From Flavobacteriales bacterium (GTDB lineage: Bacteria; Bacteroidota; Bacteroidia; Palsa-965): a DNA stretch of 32,939 nucleotides. Below, one piece after another: positions 18,043-26,739 of the stretch. Made by a program: the position numbers and the translations under genes. Below the pieces are notes generated by a model, which saw nothing but the letters and a program-made list of their open reading frames with translations, had not been told where the DNA came from and ran no database searches. The DNA is taken from contig NSIF01000022.1 of assembly GCA_002737665.1 (NCBI GenBank), forward strand, positions 1-32,939, written 5' to 3'. Position 1 is the stretch's first letter; the number at the start of each line of letters is the position of its first letter.

Positions 18043-20130
18043 TTAATAAGCCAATAACTTTTCCATAGCAGCAGAAACTTTATCGGCATTCGGGAGCATG
18101 GTGAATTCTAAGGTTGAATTTAGTGGAATTGCAGGAAGGTTTTCGGCACCGATTATTTCTACTGGAGCGTCGAGTGATTCAAAACAGAATTTAGATATTC
18201 TTCCTGCGATGGCTTGAGCAAAACTGTTGTTGATTGGTTCTTCAGTCACAACCATACAGCGGGAATGTTTACTTACGGAATTAAAAATAGCTTGTTCATC
18301 CAACGGAACAATAGTTCTTAAATCAATAATTTCAATTCTTCCAGGAAAATTTTGTGCTGCATTTTTTGCCCAATAAACTCCCATTCCATAGGTGATAACA
18401 GTCAGACTAGTTTGATCAATTACACTTTCGATTTCTTGCACCATTCTAGCTTTACCAAATGGTATAATATAATCTTCATCGGGTTCAATTGTTTTTGCTT
18501 CCTCCGTGCCTTTTATTTTTGACCAATACAATCCTTTGTGTTCAAGCATCACAACAGGATTGGGATCGTAAAAAGCAGATTTCAATAATCCCTTTAAATC
18601 AGCACCTGTACTAGGATAAGCAATTTTTATTCCACGAATATTTGCAAGCACCGACTCCACACTAGAACTATGATAAGGTCCACCACTTCCATAAGCACCG
18701 ATTGGAACTCTTATAATACAACTCACAGGCCATTTCCCATTCGATAAATAATTAGAACGACTTACTTCAGTAAACAATTGATTTAATCCAGGCCAGATAT
18801 AATCGGCAAACTGAACTTCTACAATTGGTTTACACCCAGATGCCGACATTCCAACTGTGCTTCCAATAATAAATGCTTCCTGAATAGGAGTATTAAAAAC
18901 TCTATTGTCACCGAATTTCTGCGCTAATGTTGCCGCTTCCCGAAAAACTCCACCTAATCTACCGCCAACATCTTGTCCGTATAACATTGCCTCTGGATGT
19001 TTCGCTAAAATTTCCTTCATAGCGAAAAGTGCGCAATCTACCATTACCGTTTTTTCTTTGCCTGCTGGTTCTCTAACTCCTTTTTCTTCGATTACAGGCG
19101 TTGGTGCAAAATCGTGCGTGAATAAATCTTCTGGACGAGGATCTTCTGCGGCAAGTGCTTTCTGATAATCTTCCGCAACCAAATTAATTGCACGCTTATT
19201 AATTGCTTCAATATCTTTTGCGTCGATACCATTGACAAGCAATTGATTTCTCAATTTAGGAAATGGATCTTTTTTAGCTGCCTCTTCCAAATCATCTCGA
19301 TACCATTCTTTGCGTACACCAGAAGTATGGTGATTAAGCAAGGGAACACGCGCATGAATTAAAAATGGACGACGTTCTTTTCTGATGATTGCCAATACCT
19401 CCCTAATCGTTTCATAACTCCGCATAAAATCAGTTCCGTCAATGGTACGAACTTCAAGTCCTTTAAATCCCCTTGCATATTCGGAAGCATCCATGGCACG
19501 AATTTCTTTCCCTTTCGCCGAAATATCCCATTCATTATCCTGAACCAAATACAAGATTGGTAATTTTTTTAGCACAGCCATTTGAAACGCTTCAGCAACT
19601 TCACCTTCAGTAATGCATGCATCACCAAGCGAACAAGCCATTACAGGATTTTCACCTCCAAAATCTTTTGCCAGTTTTTGCTCTTCTAGATATTTTAATC
19701 CCATTGCAACGCCAGTAGATGGAATGGCTTGCATTCCTGTAGCAGAACTTTGCATTGGAATTTTCGGCATATCATCACGACGCAAACTTGGGTGGCAATA
19801 ATAAGTTCGCCCTCCTGAAAAAGGATCGTCACGTTTTGCCATTAATTGCAACATCAATTCAAAAGGTTGAATTCCAATTCCAAGCATTATACTGTCGTCA
19901 CGATAATAGGCAGAGAGAAAATCTTGCGGCTTTAACTGTAAGCCCAAGGCTAATTGTATTGCTTCATGACCTCGAGAAGTAGCATGAACATATTTAGAAG
20001 TTATTTCACGGTTCGCTTCATAAATTTCTGTCATTGCTTTCGCAGTACACATGAGCTCAAAAGCTTTGAGTGCAACAGAAACGGGAACAGCTCCGGCTTT
20101 ACTGCGTTGATCGGTCACGGAAGCAGACAT
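18043..20130 (-). CDS. 2-oxoacid dehydrogenase E1, fused alpha and beta subunits
   Basis: This 695-residue thiamine-diphosphate enzyme performs oxidative decarboxylation of a 2-oxoacid and passes the acyl group to the E2 lipoyl domain. The alpha half, about residues 15-345, contains SRGHEAIQLALG and the TPP motif. That motif runs from GDA (169-171) through to NEW around 199-201, in the GDx-x27-N form. The beta half, about 362-695, begins VMVDCALFAMKEILAKHPEA and contains NTPIQEAFIIGSTVGMSASG, QFADYIWPGLNQL and RVPIGAYGSGGPYHS. The fusion of two normally separate subunits is common in Bacteroidota. Branched-chain 2-oxoacids are the likely substrates by family resemblance. No E2 or E3 gene is adjacent. 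Confidence 0.9.
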   Translation of the reverse strand: MSASVTDQRSKAGAVPVSVALKAFELMCTAKAMTEIYEANREITSKYVHATSRGHEAIQLALGLQLKPQDFLSAYYRDDSIMLGIGIQPFELMLQLMAKRDDPFSGGRTYYCHPSLRRDDMPKIPMQSSATGMQAIPSTGVAMGLKYLEEQKLAKDFGGENPVMACSLGDACITEGEVAEAFQMAVLKKLPILYLVQDNEWDISAKGKEIRAMDASEYARGFKGLEVRTIDGTDFMRSYETIREVLAIIRKERRPFLIHARVPLLNHHTSGVRKEWYRDDLEEAAKKDPFPKLRNQLLVNGIDAKDIEAINKRAINLVAEDYQKALAAEDPRPEDLFTHDFAPTPVIEEKGVREPAGKEKTVMVDCALFAMKEILAKHPEAMLYGQDVGGRLGGVFREAATLAQKFGDNRVFNTPIQEAFIIGSTVGMSASGCKPIVEVQFADYIWPGLNQLFTEVSRSNYLSNGKWPVSCIIRVPIGAYGSGGPYHSSSVESVLANIRGIKIAYPSTGADLKGLLKSAFYDPNPVVMLEHKGLYWSKIKGTEEAKTIEPDEDYIIPFGKARMVQEIESVIDQTSLTVITYGMGVYWAKNAAQNFPGRIEIIDLRTIVPLDEQAIFNSVSKHSRCMVVTEEPINNSFAQAIAGRISKFCFESLDAPVEIIGAENLPAIPLNSTLEFTMLPNADKVSAAMEKLLAY

Positions 20131-20274
20131 ATTTATTTAGAATGTGTGATTTTGAGAGAGTGAAGATAGGGAAAATGAGGTAATTGGCGGAACTACTAGA
20201 AAGAATAAGGTAGGGAATGCAATCAAAAAGCCATTCTCAAATAAGAAAATTTTAAATTATAAGAAACGCAAAAA

Positions 20275-22209
20275 TTATCCTTGCATCAGCTCCGACATTT
20301 CCAACCAACGCATCGATTTTAATTCAAGCTCAGCTTCAACAATTGCAAATCGTTCAGAAAGTTTGCTAATCTCTGAATGATCAATTGAAGTCCCCAATTT
20401 TTCAGTGATTTCTATTTTTTCTTTCTCTAAAGATGGAATGTCTTTTTCCAAAGAATCAAATTCAAATTTTTCTTTGAATGTAGGTTTCTTTTTAAGGGCT
20501 AAATTCGAAACATTCAACTCAGAAAATGAAGTTTTTTTATTTACTTCTTGCAGCTTTTTCTCGGCTGCTTTTTCACTCGTTACATTTTCCAATTCCCGAG
20601 ATAAAATTCTTGCATTAGAAGGTTTTTCTCTCCACTGGGAATAATTGCCTGGAAAATCTTTAACAATTCCGTCCCCTTCAAAAACAAAAAGATGATCCAC
20701 CAATTTATCCATGAAATAACGATCGTGAGAAACAATAATAACGCATCCTGCAAAATCCAAAAGAAAATCTTCAAGAATTCCAAGTGTCAAAATATCTAAA
20801 TCGTTTGTTGGCTCATCGAGAATCAAAAAATTCGGATTTTTCATTAACACAGTCAACAAATATAAACGTCGACGTTCTCCTCCACTCAAAGATGACACAT
20901 AACTGAATTGCGTTTGTGGCGAGAAAAGAAATCGTTGCAGCATTTGAGCTGCAGACATTTTTGTCCCGTCTGCTAATGGAAAAAATTCGGCGATATCCTT
21001 GATGACTTCAATCACGCGCTTTTCATCTTGACCAATCATTCCGGTTTGGGAATAATATCCAAAGACAATTGTTTCGCCTGCCTGAATTTTACCTGAATCA
21101 ATTGGCTCTAAACCCATAATGGCATTCAACAAAGTGGATTTACCTACGCCATTTTTTCCAACGATTCCGATTTTCTCGCCTTTCTTAAACGTGTAATCGA
21201 AATCTTTCAGAATTAATTTGTCGCCAAAACTTTTATGAACGTGAATCATTTCAATAATTTTTCCGCCCATGCGTGACATTTTCACTACTAATTTTAATTC
21301 TTCTTCGGGCGCACGACCTTTTGCTTTTTCTGCCACTTTATCAAACGCGTCTGTTCTTGCTTTTTGTTTTGTTCCACGTGCGCGAGGCATTTTGCGCACC
21401 CAAATCAATTCACGACGATATAAATTTCTGGACTTTTCTAATGTACTTGCTTCTTGTTCTTCACGTTCTGCTTTTCGCTCAATGAAATAAGGGAAATCAC
21501 CATCGTAATTAAACAGTGTTTCTTTATCAATTTCAATTATCCGCTGACATACTCGATCCAAAAAGTAACGATCGTGGGTAACAAGTAGTATCGTAAGATT
21601 TCGTGATGTCAAATAGCCTTCCAACCATTCGATCATGTCGATATCTAAATGGTTTGTTGGCTCGTCAAGAATTAATAATTCGGGTTCAGCGATTAATAAT
21701 TGCGCTAATGCTAAACGTTTTCTTTGTCCGCCGGAAAGTGTTGCTACTTTTTGAGAAACTTCTATAAAACCTAATTTGGACAAAAGAGTTTTAACTTCAG
21801 TTTCATGATCCCAAGCATTCAACTCTGTCATACGCTCCATTGCGTCGTGCAATTTTGCCTGCAAGTCAGCACTTAAGTCATGTTCCGATTGCTCCAATAA
21901 CAATTCATATTCACGAACTAATTTTGAAACTTCAGCTTCGCCTTCAAGTACGGTTTCTATAACAGTTTTATCTAAATCAAATTGAGGGTCCTGCTGAAGG
22001 ACGCCAATGGACAAGCCTTTTCGAATTGAAACTTTTCCTGTATCGGACTGATCTTTTCCAGAAAGAATATTTAGCAAAGTAGATTTACCAGCACCATTTC
22101 GAGCCACCAACGCTACCCGATCACCATCTGCTAATCCGAAACTTACCTCTTTAAATAAAGTGCGAATTCCGTATGATTTTGCAATGTTTTCTACTGACAA
22201 TAAATTCAT
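20275..22209 (-). CDS. ABC-F family ATPase, Uup-like
   Basis: This 644-residue soluble protein has two ABC domains and no membrane segment, the mark of ABC-F proteins that act on the ribosome. The first domain has Walker A ARNGAGKST at about 36-44, signature LSGGQRKRLALAQ near 158, and Walker B LLILDEPTNHLDI. The second has GKNGVGKST, LSGGERRRLYLLTVL and LILDEPTNDLDI. The first Gly of the first Walker A is Ala, a variant I have seen in Bacteroidota relatives. A charged linker and basic segment (RKMPRARGTKQKARTD) separate the domains. The C terminus, about 560-640, is a predicted coiled coil, as in Uup. A role in translation or DNA-structure maintenance is likely; resistance cannot be inferred. 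Confidence 0.9.
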   Translation of the reverse strand: MNLLSVENIAKSYGIRTLFKEVSFGLADGDRVALVARNGAGKSTLLNILSGKDQSDTGKVSIRKGLSIGVLQQDPQFDLDKTVIETVLEGEAEVSKLVREYELLLEQSEHDLSADLQAKLHDAMERMTELNAWDHETEVKTLLSKLGFIEVSQKVATLSGGQRKRLALAQLLIAEPELLILDEPTNHLDIDMIEWLEGYLTSRNLTILLVTHDRYFLDRVCQRIIEIDKETLFNYDGDFPYFIERKAEREEQEASTLEKSRNLYRRELIWVRKMPRARGTKQKARTDAFDKVAEKAKGRAPEEELKLVVKMSRMGGKIIEMIHVHKSFGDKLILKDFDYTFKKGEKIGIVGKNGVGKSTLLNAIMGLEPIDSGKIQAGETIVFGYYSQTGMIGQDEKRVIEVIKDIAEFFPLADGTKMSAAQMLQRFLFSPQTQFSYVSSLSGGERRRLYLLTVLMKNPNFLILDEPTNDLDILTLGILEDFLLDFAGCVIIVSHDRYFMDKLVDHLFVFEGDGIVKDFPGNYSQWREKPSNARILSRELENVTSEKAAEKKLQEVNKKTSFSELNVSNLALKKKPTFKEKFEFDSLEKDIPSLEKEKIEITEKLGTSIDHSEISKLSERFAIVEAELELKSMRWLEMSELMQG

Positions 22210-22214
22210 GGGCG

Positions 22215-22222
22215 CAAAGGTA
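22215..22222 (-). promoter_or_regulatory. Candidate -7 promoter box (TACCTTTG) for the ABC-F gene
   Basis: Exact TAnnTTTG match on the minus strand, ending 5 bases before the ATG at 22209. A transcript from here would be essentially leaderless, an arrangement consistent with the lack of Shine-Dalgarno sequences elsewhere in the window. Confidence 0.5.
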
Positions 22223-22298
22223 ATACAGAACAGCCAAAATTCACAGATTGTATCTAATTGCCTATCGAAATACTCCTATAAATTAACAATAAATTTGA

Positions 22299-23006
22299 TT
22301 ATAGTTTTTCTTTCGCTTCTTCAGACTCTTTATAGGTATAAACAATCTCTAAAGGCGAATCATTTTTGGGAGGCAAGGGGAGTTCTTCAAAGGAAACATC
22401 TTCGGCATCATCGTCTTTCTCATCCTCCCAATATTTTTGTGCTTGTGGTCCTTCTTTTCGAAAAACAAAGGCAAGCACAAGCCCTGTTAATCCACCATAC
22501 AAATGTGCTTCCCAAGAAACATGCGGATCAAAAGGAAATACTCCCCAAACCATACTGCCATAGAGGAAAACAATAAGCAACGAAATAACTGCAAGCTGGC
22601 TATGTTTCCTTATTATTCCACTGAAAAATAAAAACGAAGCCATTCCATAAACCAAACCGCTTGCACCAAGATGGAATGCTGGGCGAGCGAATAACCAAAG
22701 CAGAACTCCATTCAATATATAAATAACCCAAAAAACTTTTCCTGAAATTTCTTTGTAAGAATTAAATAATAAATAACCCAAAACAAGTAATGGGAGTGAA
22801 TTGCCCAATAAATGTGCCCAGCCAGCATGCAAAAGGGGCCCAGTAATTATACCAACAATCCCATCAATTTTTCCTGGGAATAATGAATAATGTGACCAAT
22901 CGGTTTGCAGGAATCCTTGACAAAGCTGAACCACCCAAATAAGCGCCACGAAAGTGAAAGGAAATAATTCCTTTAGTAAAATTGAATGTTTACTAATTTT
23001 AATCAC
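22299..23006 (-). CDS. Rhomboid-family intramembrane serine protease
   Basis: This 235-residue membrane protein has about six helices. The catalytic Ser lies in GASG (residues 114-117, Ser116) and the catalytic His in SWEAHLYGGLTG (His168). HAGWAHLLGNSLPLL supplies the HxxxN oxyanion elements (His65, Asn69). The cytoplasmic C-terminal tail after about residue 185 is strongly acidic (EDEKDDDAEDVSFEE), longer than in minimal rhomboids, and of unknown use. The start is GTG, with no better downstream codon before helix 1. The gene is divergent from the TonB-dependent receptor. The substrate is unknown. Confidence 0.92.
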   Translation of the reverse strand: MIKISKHSILLKELFPFTFVALIWVVQLCQGFLQTDWSHYSLFPGKIDGIVGIITGPLLHAGWAHLLGNSLPLLVLGYLLFNSYKEISGKVFWVIYILNGVLLWLFARPAFHLGASGLVYGMASFLFFSGIIRKHSQLAVISLLIVFLYGSMVWGVFPFDPHVSWEAHLYGGLTGLVLAFVFRKEGPQAQKYWEDEKDDDAEDVSFEELPLPPKNDSPLEIVYTYKESEEAKEKL

Positions 23007-23017
23007 GTATAAAGATA

Positions 23018-23033
23018 GTCAAGAGCCGTGCCA
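23018..23033 (-). promoter_or_regulatory. Sigma-54-like element upstream of the rhomboid gene
   Basis: The minus strand reads TGGCACGGCTCTTGAC. TGGCACG matches the -24 box perfectly, and TTGA replaces the -12 TTGC at exact spacing (10 bases between GG and GA). The predicted start site, near 23008, is only about 2 bases from the GTG codon, and no enhancer-like repeats are seen. Chance occurrence is quite possible. Confidence 0.25.
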
Positions 23034-23125
23034 TTAGCATAAAAGAAGACGGAATGGCAGAAAGAATTTTATACTTACTTTTATTCCAAATTCATGATGC
23101 TATCATTGCAAATAAAAAAATAACG

Positions 23126-25570
23126 ATGCAAAGGAAATTCAACTTGTTTTTAATAATTGTGGCTGCTCTAGGAGTGCATGAAAACCTGTTTTCTCAAACA
23201 ATAACCATCAAAGACGAACTAACACAACTGCCTATAAACAAAGTTGTAATTACGGCACAGCTTCCTAAACCAACTATTCGGTTGTGGGCAACGCTAACAA
23301 ATGCAAACGGTGAAGCTGACATTACCACTATTGCGAATGAAGACAGTATTTATTTGCGCCATGCAGCCTACGGAACGCAAGGATTCTCAATGACAGAAAT
23401 CAAAAAAAATAAATTCATAATTTCACTCCACTTAAAATCATTGCTGTTAGATGAAGTTGTTTTCTCAGCAAATAAAGTAGGAGAGCGTAAAAAAGAAGTT
23501 CCGTATTCGTTAACGGTCGTAAAAAGCAAAGACATAAATTTTTCAAATCCTCAAACATCTGCCGATATGCTCATGAACACCGGTGGCGTATTTATTCAGA
23601 AGAGTCAGATGGGTGGAGGAAGTCCTGTATTGCGTGGGTTTGAAGCAAATAGAGTGCTTATTGTTATAGATGGTATTCGAATGAATAACGCTATTTATCG
23701 TGCTGGGCATTTGCAGGATGTAATTACAATTGACCCCAATATTTTAGATCGTACTGAAATTCTTTTTGGACCATCATCTGTAATTTATGGAAGTGATGCA
23801 CTTGGTGGTACAATGAATTTTTATACCCGCCGTCCAATTTTGAATTCGGATACTGGCTTACTAGCAAACTCGAATGCAATGGTTCGAACTTCAACTGCAA
23901 ACAATGAATTAACTGCCCATTTCGATTTAAACTTCGGAAGCAAAAAATTTGCTTCACTTACGAGTGTAACCAGATCAGATTTCGGTGATTTAAAAATGGG
24001 ATCGAAAGGCAATCCGTACCAAGGTGATTTTGGCTGGTGCAAATATTATGTTAAACAAATTGATGGCATTGACTCTGTTATTATAAATCAGAATCCCTTA
24101 ATACAACACGGCACTGGATATTCTCAAATAGACATCATGCAGAAATTTTTGTATGCACAAAACTCAAAACTTACACATCTTTTTAATTTCCAAATTTCTA
24201 GTTCATCGAACATACCACGTTACGATCGTCTGGCATTAATTGGTTCAACTGGTCTTCCAACTTATGCAGAATGGAATTACGGCCCTCAAAAAAGAAATCT
24301 AGCGGCTTACACTCTTAACTATAAAAATACATCAGGAATTTATGACGAAATAAACCTAACACTATCGCGACAAGCGATAGAACAATCCCGCATTACAAGA
24401 AAGCTTAATAATACCAATCGTTTACATCAGATTGAAAGTGTTGGAGTTTATGCAATTAATACAGACTTCAGAAAAAATTTCTCAACTGGTCATGAATTAA
24501 GATATGGAATTGAATTTACATACAACGACGTTAATTCAAAGGCAAACAGCACAAACAGCAGCACAAACATTGCCACGCCAGCTGCAACACGTTACCCAGA
24601 CGGAGGAAGTTCAATGATAAATTCTGGAATTTACATTTCTCATTCATGGGAAATATCACAGCGATTAATTTTAACTGATGGCATTCGGCTCTCGTATATC
24701 AGTTTAAAATCGAACTGGGCGGACACTAGTATTTTTCATCTTCCATTTTCGGAAGCGGAAAATGCAAACGTCGCTCCTAGTGGATCAGTAGGCATCGTTT
24801 ATATCCCTTGCAATCAATTTCGCTTGTACATGAATGGGTCCACTGGATTCCGTGCGCCAAATGTGGATGACATGGGAAAAATAGTTGACTCTTCGCCCGG
24901 CCTTTTGATTGTACCGAATACCAATCTAAAACCTGAAATTGCCATTGGAGGTGAAGCAGGTTTGGATTGGACTTTTTCAGAAGGAGCAAAAATTGATTTT
25001 GCTGCATTTTACACTCAACTGACTAATGCAATTGTCACAAAACCATTTCAATACAATGGCGCCGACTCCGTGTTGTATGATAACACAATGAGCCAAGTGC
25101 TTGCACAACAAAATATTGATGAAGCATTTTTATATGGTTTTACAACTGGCATTACTGCAAATTTCAATGACCATTTTTCAGCCCAGGGAACAGCCACCTA
25201 TACCTACGGCCGGTATAAAGATGTGCTGAACGATAAATTAATTCCAATGGATCACATCCCTCCTGTATTTGGACAAGTAGGACTTGGTTACAACACAAAA
25301 GGGTTTGAATTAGAATTTTTTACACGCTTCAATGGATGGAAACACCTTGTCGATTATAGTCCAAGCGGAGAAGACAATCTAAATCAAGCAACTCCGTATG
25401 GTATGCCCTCATGGTTAACGCTCAACATGCGGACTGAATTACACATCAATAAATATGTGGGAATAAACTTTGCTGTTGAAAATATCATGGATCTCAATTA
25501 TAGGCATTTCGCTTCAGGAATGAATGCAGCTGGTAGGAATTTTATCATAGCGTTGCGAGGAAATTTTTAG
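23126..25570 (+). CDS. TonB-dependent outer membrane receptor
   Basis: This is an outer-membrane active-transport barrel of 814 residues from the ATG at 23126. The frame opens at 23054, but this ATG precedes a clean signal peptide (RKFNLFLIIVAALGVHENLF, cleaved near SQ). A short carboxypeptidase-regulatory-like domain follows, about 75 residues, then a TonB-box-like LDEVVFSANK. The plug contains SADMLMNTGGVFIQKS, VLRGFEANRVLIVIDGIRMN and GPSSVIYGSDALGG. The barrel contains GFRAPNVDDMGK and NTNLKPE, resembling the FRAP and NPNL-type blocks of haem/haemoglobin receptors. It ends FIIALRGNF with the terminal Phe of outer-membrane barrels. A haem or metal-complex ligand is plausible, not shown. 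Confidence 0.9.
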   Translation: MQRKFNLFLIIVAALGVHENLFSQTITIKDELTQLPINKVVITAQLPKPTIRLWATLTNANGEADITTIANEDSIYLRHAAYGTQGFSMTEIKKNKFIISLHLKSLLLDEVVFSANKVGERKKEVPYSLTVVKSKDINFSNPQTSADMLMNTGGVFIQKSQMGGGSPVLRGFEANRVLIVIDGIRMNNAIYRAGHLQDVITIDPNILDRTEILFGPSSVIYGSDALGGTMNFYTRRPILNSDTGLLANSNAMVRTSTANNELTAHFDLNFGSKKFASLTSVTRSDFGDLKMGSKGNPYQGDFGWCKYYVKQIDGIDSVIINQNPLIQHGTGYSQIDIMQKFLYAQNSKLTHLFNFQISSSSNIPRYDRLALIGSTGLPTYAEWNYGPQKRNLAAYTLNYKNTSGIYDEINLTLSRQAIEQSRITRKLNNTNRLHQIESVGVYAINTDFRKNFSTGHELRYGIEFTYNDVNSKANSTNSSTNIATPAATRYPDGGSSMINSGIYISHSWEISQRLILTDGIRLSYISLKSNWADTSIFHLPFSEAENANVAPSGSVGIVYIPCNQFRLYMNGSTGFRAPNVDDMGKIVDSSPGLLIVPNTNLKPEIAIGGEAGLDWTFSEGAKIDFAAFYTQLTNAIVTKPFQYNGADSVLYDNTMSQVLAQQNIDEAFLYGFTTGITANFNDHFSAQGTATYTYGRYKDVLNDKLIPMDHIPPVFGQVGLGYNTKGFELEFFTRFNGWKHLVDYSPSGEDNLNQATPYGMPSWLTLNMRTELHINKYVGINFAVENIMDLNYRHFASGMNAAGRNFIIALRGNF

Positions 25571-25651
25571 AAAATCTATTTGCTGTTATCAACCATTCAG
25601 TTTTTAACGCTTAATTCATTTCAACTTAACATTACTGTAATACAGCAGCTT

Positions 25652-25659
25652 TATTTTTG
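25652..25659 (+). promoter_or_regulatory. Candidate -7 promoter box (TATTTTTG) with upstream palindrome
   Basis: Exact TAnnTTTG match, 20 bases before the ATG at 25680. A perfect 11-base palindrome, CTGTA-A-TACAG, occupies 25635-25645 where the -33 region would lie. It could be a repressor or activator site. Confidence 0.45.
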
Positions 25660-25679
25660 TTCAATAAAAAATAGAAAAA

Positions 25680-25907
25680 ATGGAAATAGCAGTAACAAAA
25701 GGTGAGATGGCTCGTATTTTTTTAAAAGATGGACAGATACAAATGGGCTTACTATTAAACGATGTTGAAAGCAAAGATGCATTTGAGGAAGGGGTAAAAT
25801 TTATTCCACATAACAATGTTGGAGAGTGGTTAAAATCATTTTCAACAGAATTTGTTCAGATTTTAAATGCCGAAACGGTAGATGGAATTGATTTATACAT
25901 GAAATAG
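25680..25907 (+). CDS. Small conserved-looking protein of unknown function
   Basis: I do not recognise this 75-residue protein. It is acidic, soluble and without signal peptide, Cys pair or membrane helix. Alternating hydrophobic strands such as ARIFLKDGQIQMGLLL, VKFIPH and FVQILN suggest a small all-beta barrel, perhaps SH3- or Sm-like. That is only a pattern-based guess. It has its own promoter box and a good start, and its base composition matches its neighbours. It stands alone between the TonB-dependent receptor and the convergent TerB/J-domain gene. It is probably real because the frame is closed by a promoter on one side and a stop near the convergent gene on the other. Confidence 0.72.
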   Translation: MEIAVTKGEMARIFLKDGQIQMGLLLNDVESKDAFEEGVKFIPHNNVGEWLKSFSTEFVQILNAETVDGIDLYMK

Positions 25908-25936
25908 ATTACAATATAAATTAATCAATTTCAGTT

Positions 25937-26683
25937 TTAAAGCATTCCTCGCTTCTTACGAATATTATCATAAGCTTCCTGTACCATCTGGAATTTCTCC
26001 TTCGCAATTTTCTGAGCATTTTCACCAAGGTCAATTACTTTATCAGGATGATACTTCACAGCCATTTTACGAAATGCTTTTTTTACCTCAGCATCAGTAG
26101 AAGTTTCGGCAACTTCTAAAATTTTATAATCGCTTTGGGTATCGCGCCAATACATTGCCCTTACAGATTCGAAATCGGTTCGGTCGATATTTAAATAATT
26201 GGCTATTTCACCTATGATTTTTGCTTCTTTCTGATCAACGTGACCATCTGACTTGGAAATACCAAATAGATAATGCAACAACTGAATTCGCTGCGCAACA
26301 GGCATGTATTGTCGAATTTGCACACACACATCTTGTAAGGGAATATCTTTCGCGAGCAAGTCGCGCAATACAGGCAATAATTTTTTTGTCTGTTCGGCTC
26401 CAAATTGTGATACTAAAAAGTTTTTGACAAAATCTAATTCTGCTTTCACCACTTTTCCATCACTCTTCAAAACAGCAGCCGTTAGTACCAATAGACTGAT
26501 CGCAAAATCACCTTGCGCAGTACTAGAATTATAACGTAAACCTGATGCATCGCCGCTACTAGATGAACTAGAAGTTGTGGCATTATCAACTACTGAACCT
26601 AATGCATAGCCAACTAATCCACCAATAGGCCCGCCAAGTACCCATCCCAATCCACCTCCAATCCATTTTGCAAAACTTCCCAT
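25937..26683 (-). CDS. TerB-like and DnaJ-domain protein (DjlA-like)
   Basis: This 248-residue co-chaperone-like protein begins with a Gly-rich, hydrophobic segment (residues 8-34, GGGLGWVLGGPIGGLVGYAL) that could enter or lie on a membrane. A Ser-rich linker follows. A TerB-like helical domain, about 60-180, is marked by two acidic repeats, KSDGKV and KSDGHVDQKE. The C-terminal J domain, about 185-248, has HPD at residues 212-214 in KYHPDKV, the motif that stimulates Hsp70 ATPase. This order matches E. coli DjlA. It lies 56 bases downstream of the TPM/LemA cluster on the same strand. No dnaK is in the window. Confidence 0.9.
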   Translation of the reverse strand: MGSFAKWIGGGLGWVLGGPIGGLVGYALGSVVDNATTSSSSSSGDASGLRYNSSTAQGDFAISLLVLTAAVLKSDGKVVKAELDFVKNFLVSQFGAEQTKKLLPVLRDLLAKDIPLQDVCVQIRQYMPVAQRIQLLHYLFGISKSDGHVDQKEAKIIGEIANYLNIDRTDFESVRAMYWRDTQSDYKILEVAETSTDAEVKKAFRKMAVKYHPDKVIDLGENAQKIAKEKFQMVQEAYDNIRKKRGML

Positions 26684-26739
26684 TAATTTATTTTAAAAAT
26701 ATACGCAATAAATGTAAAAACCTTTTGTGAATAAATACA

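Noticed and set aside
23054-23125. Upstream extension of the TonB-dependent receptor
   Set aside because: It would bury the signal peptide 25 residues inside the protein.
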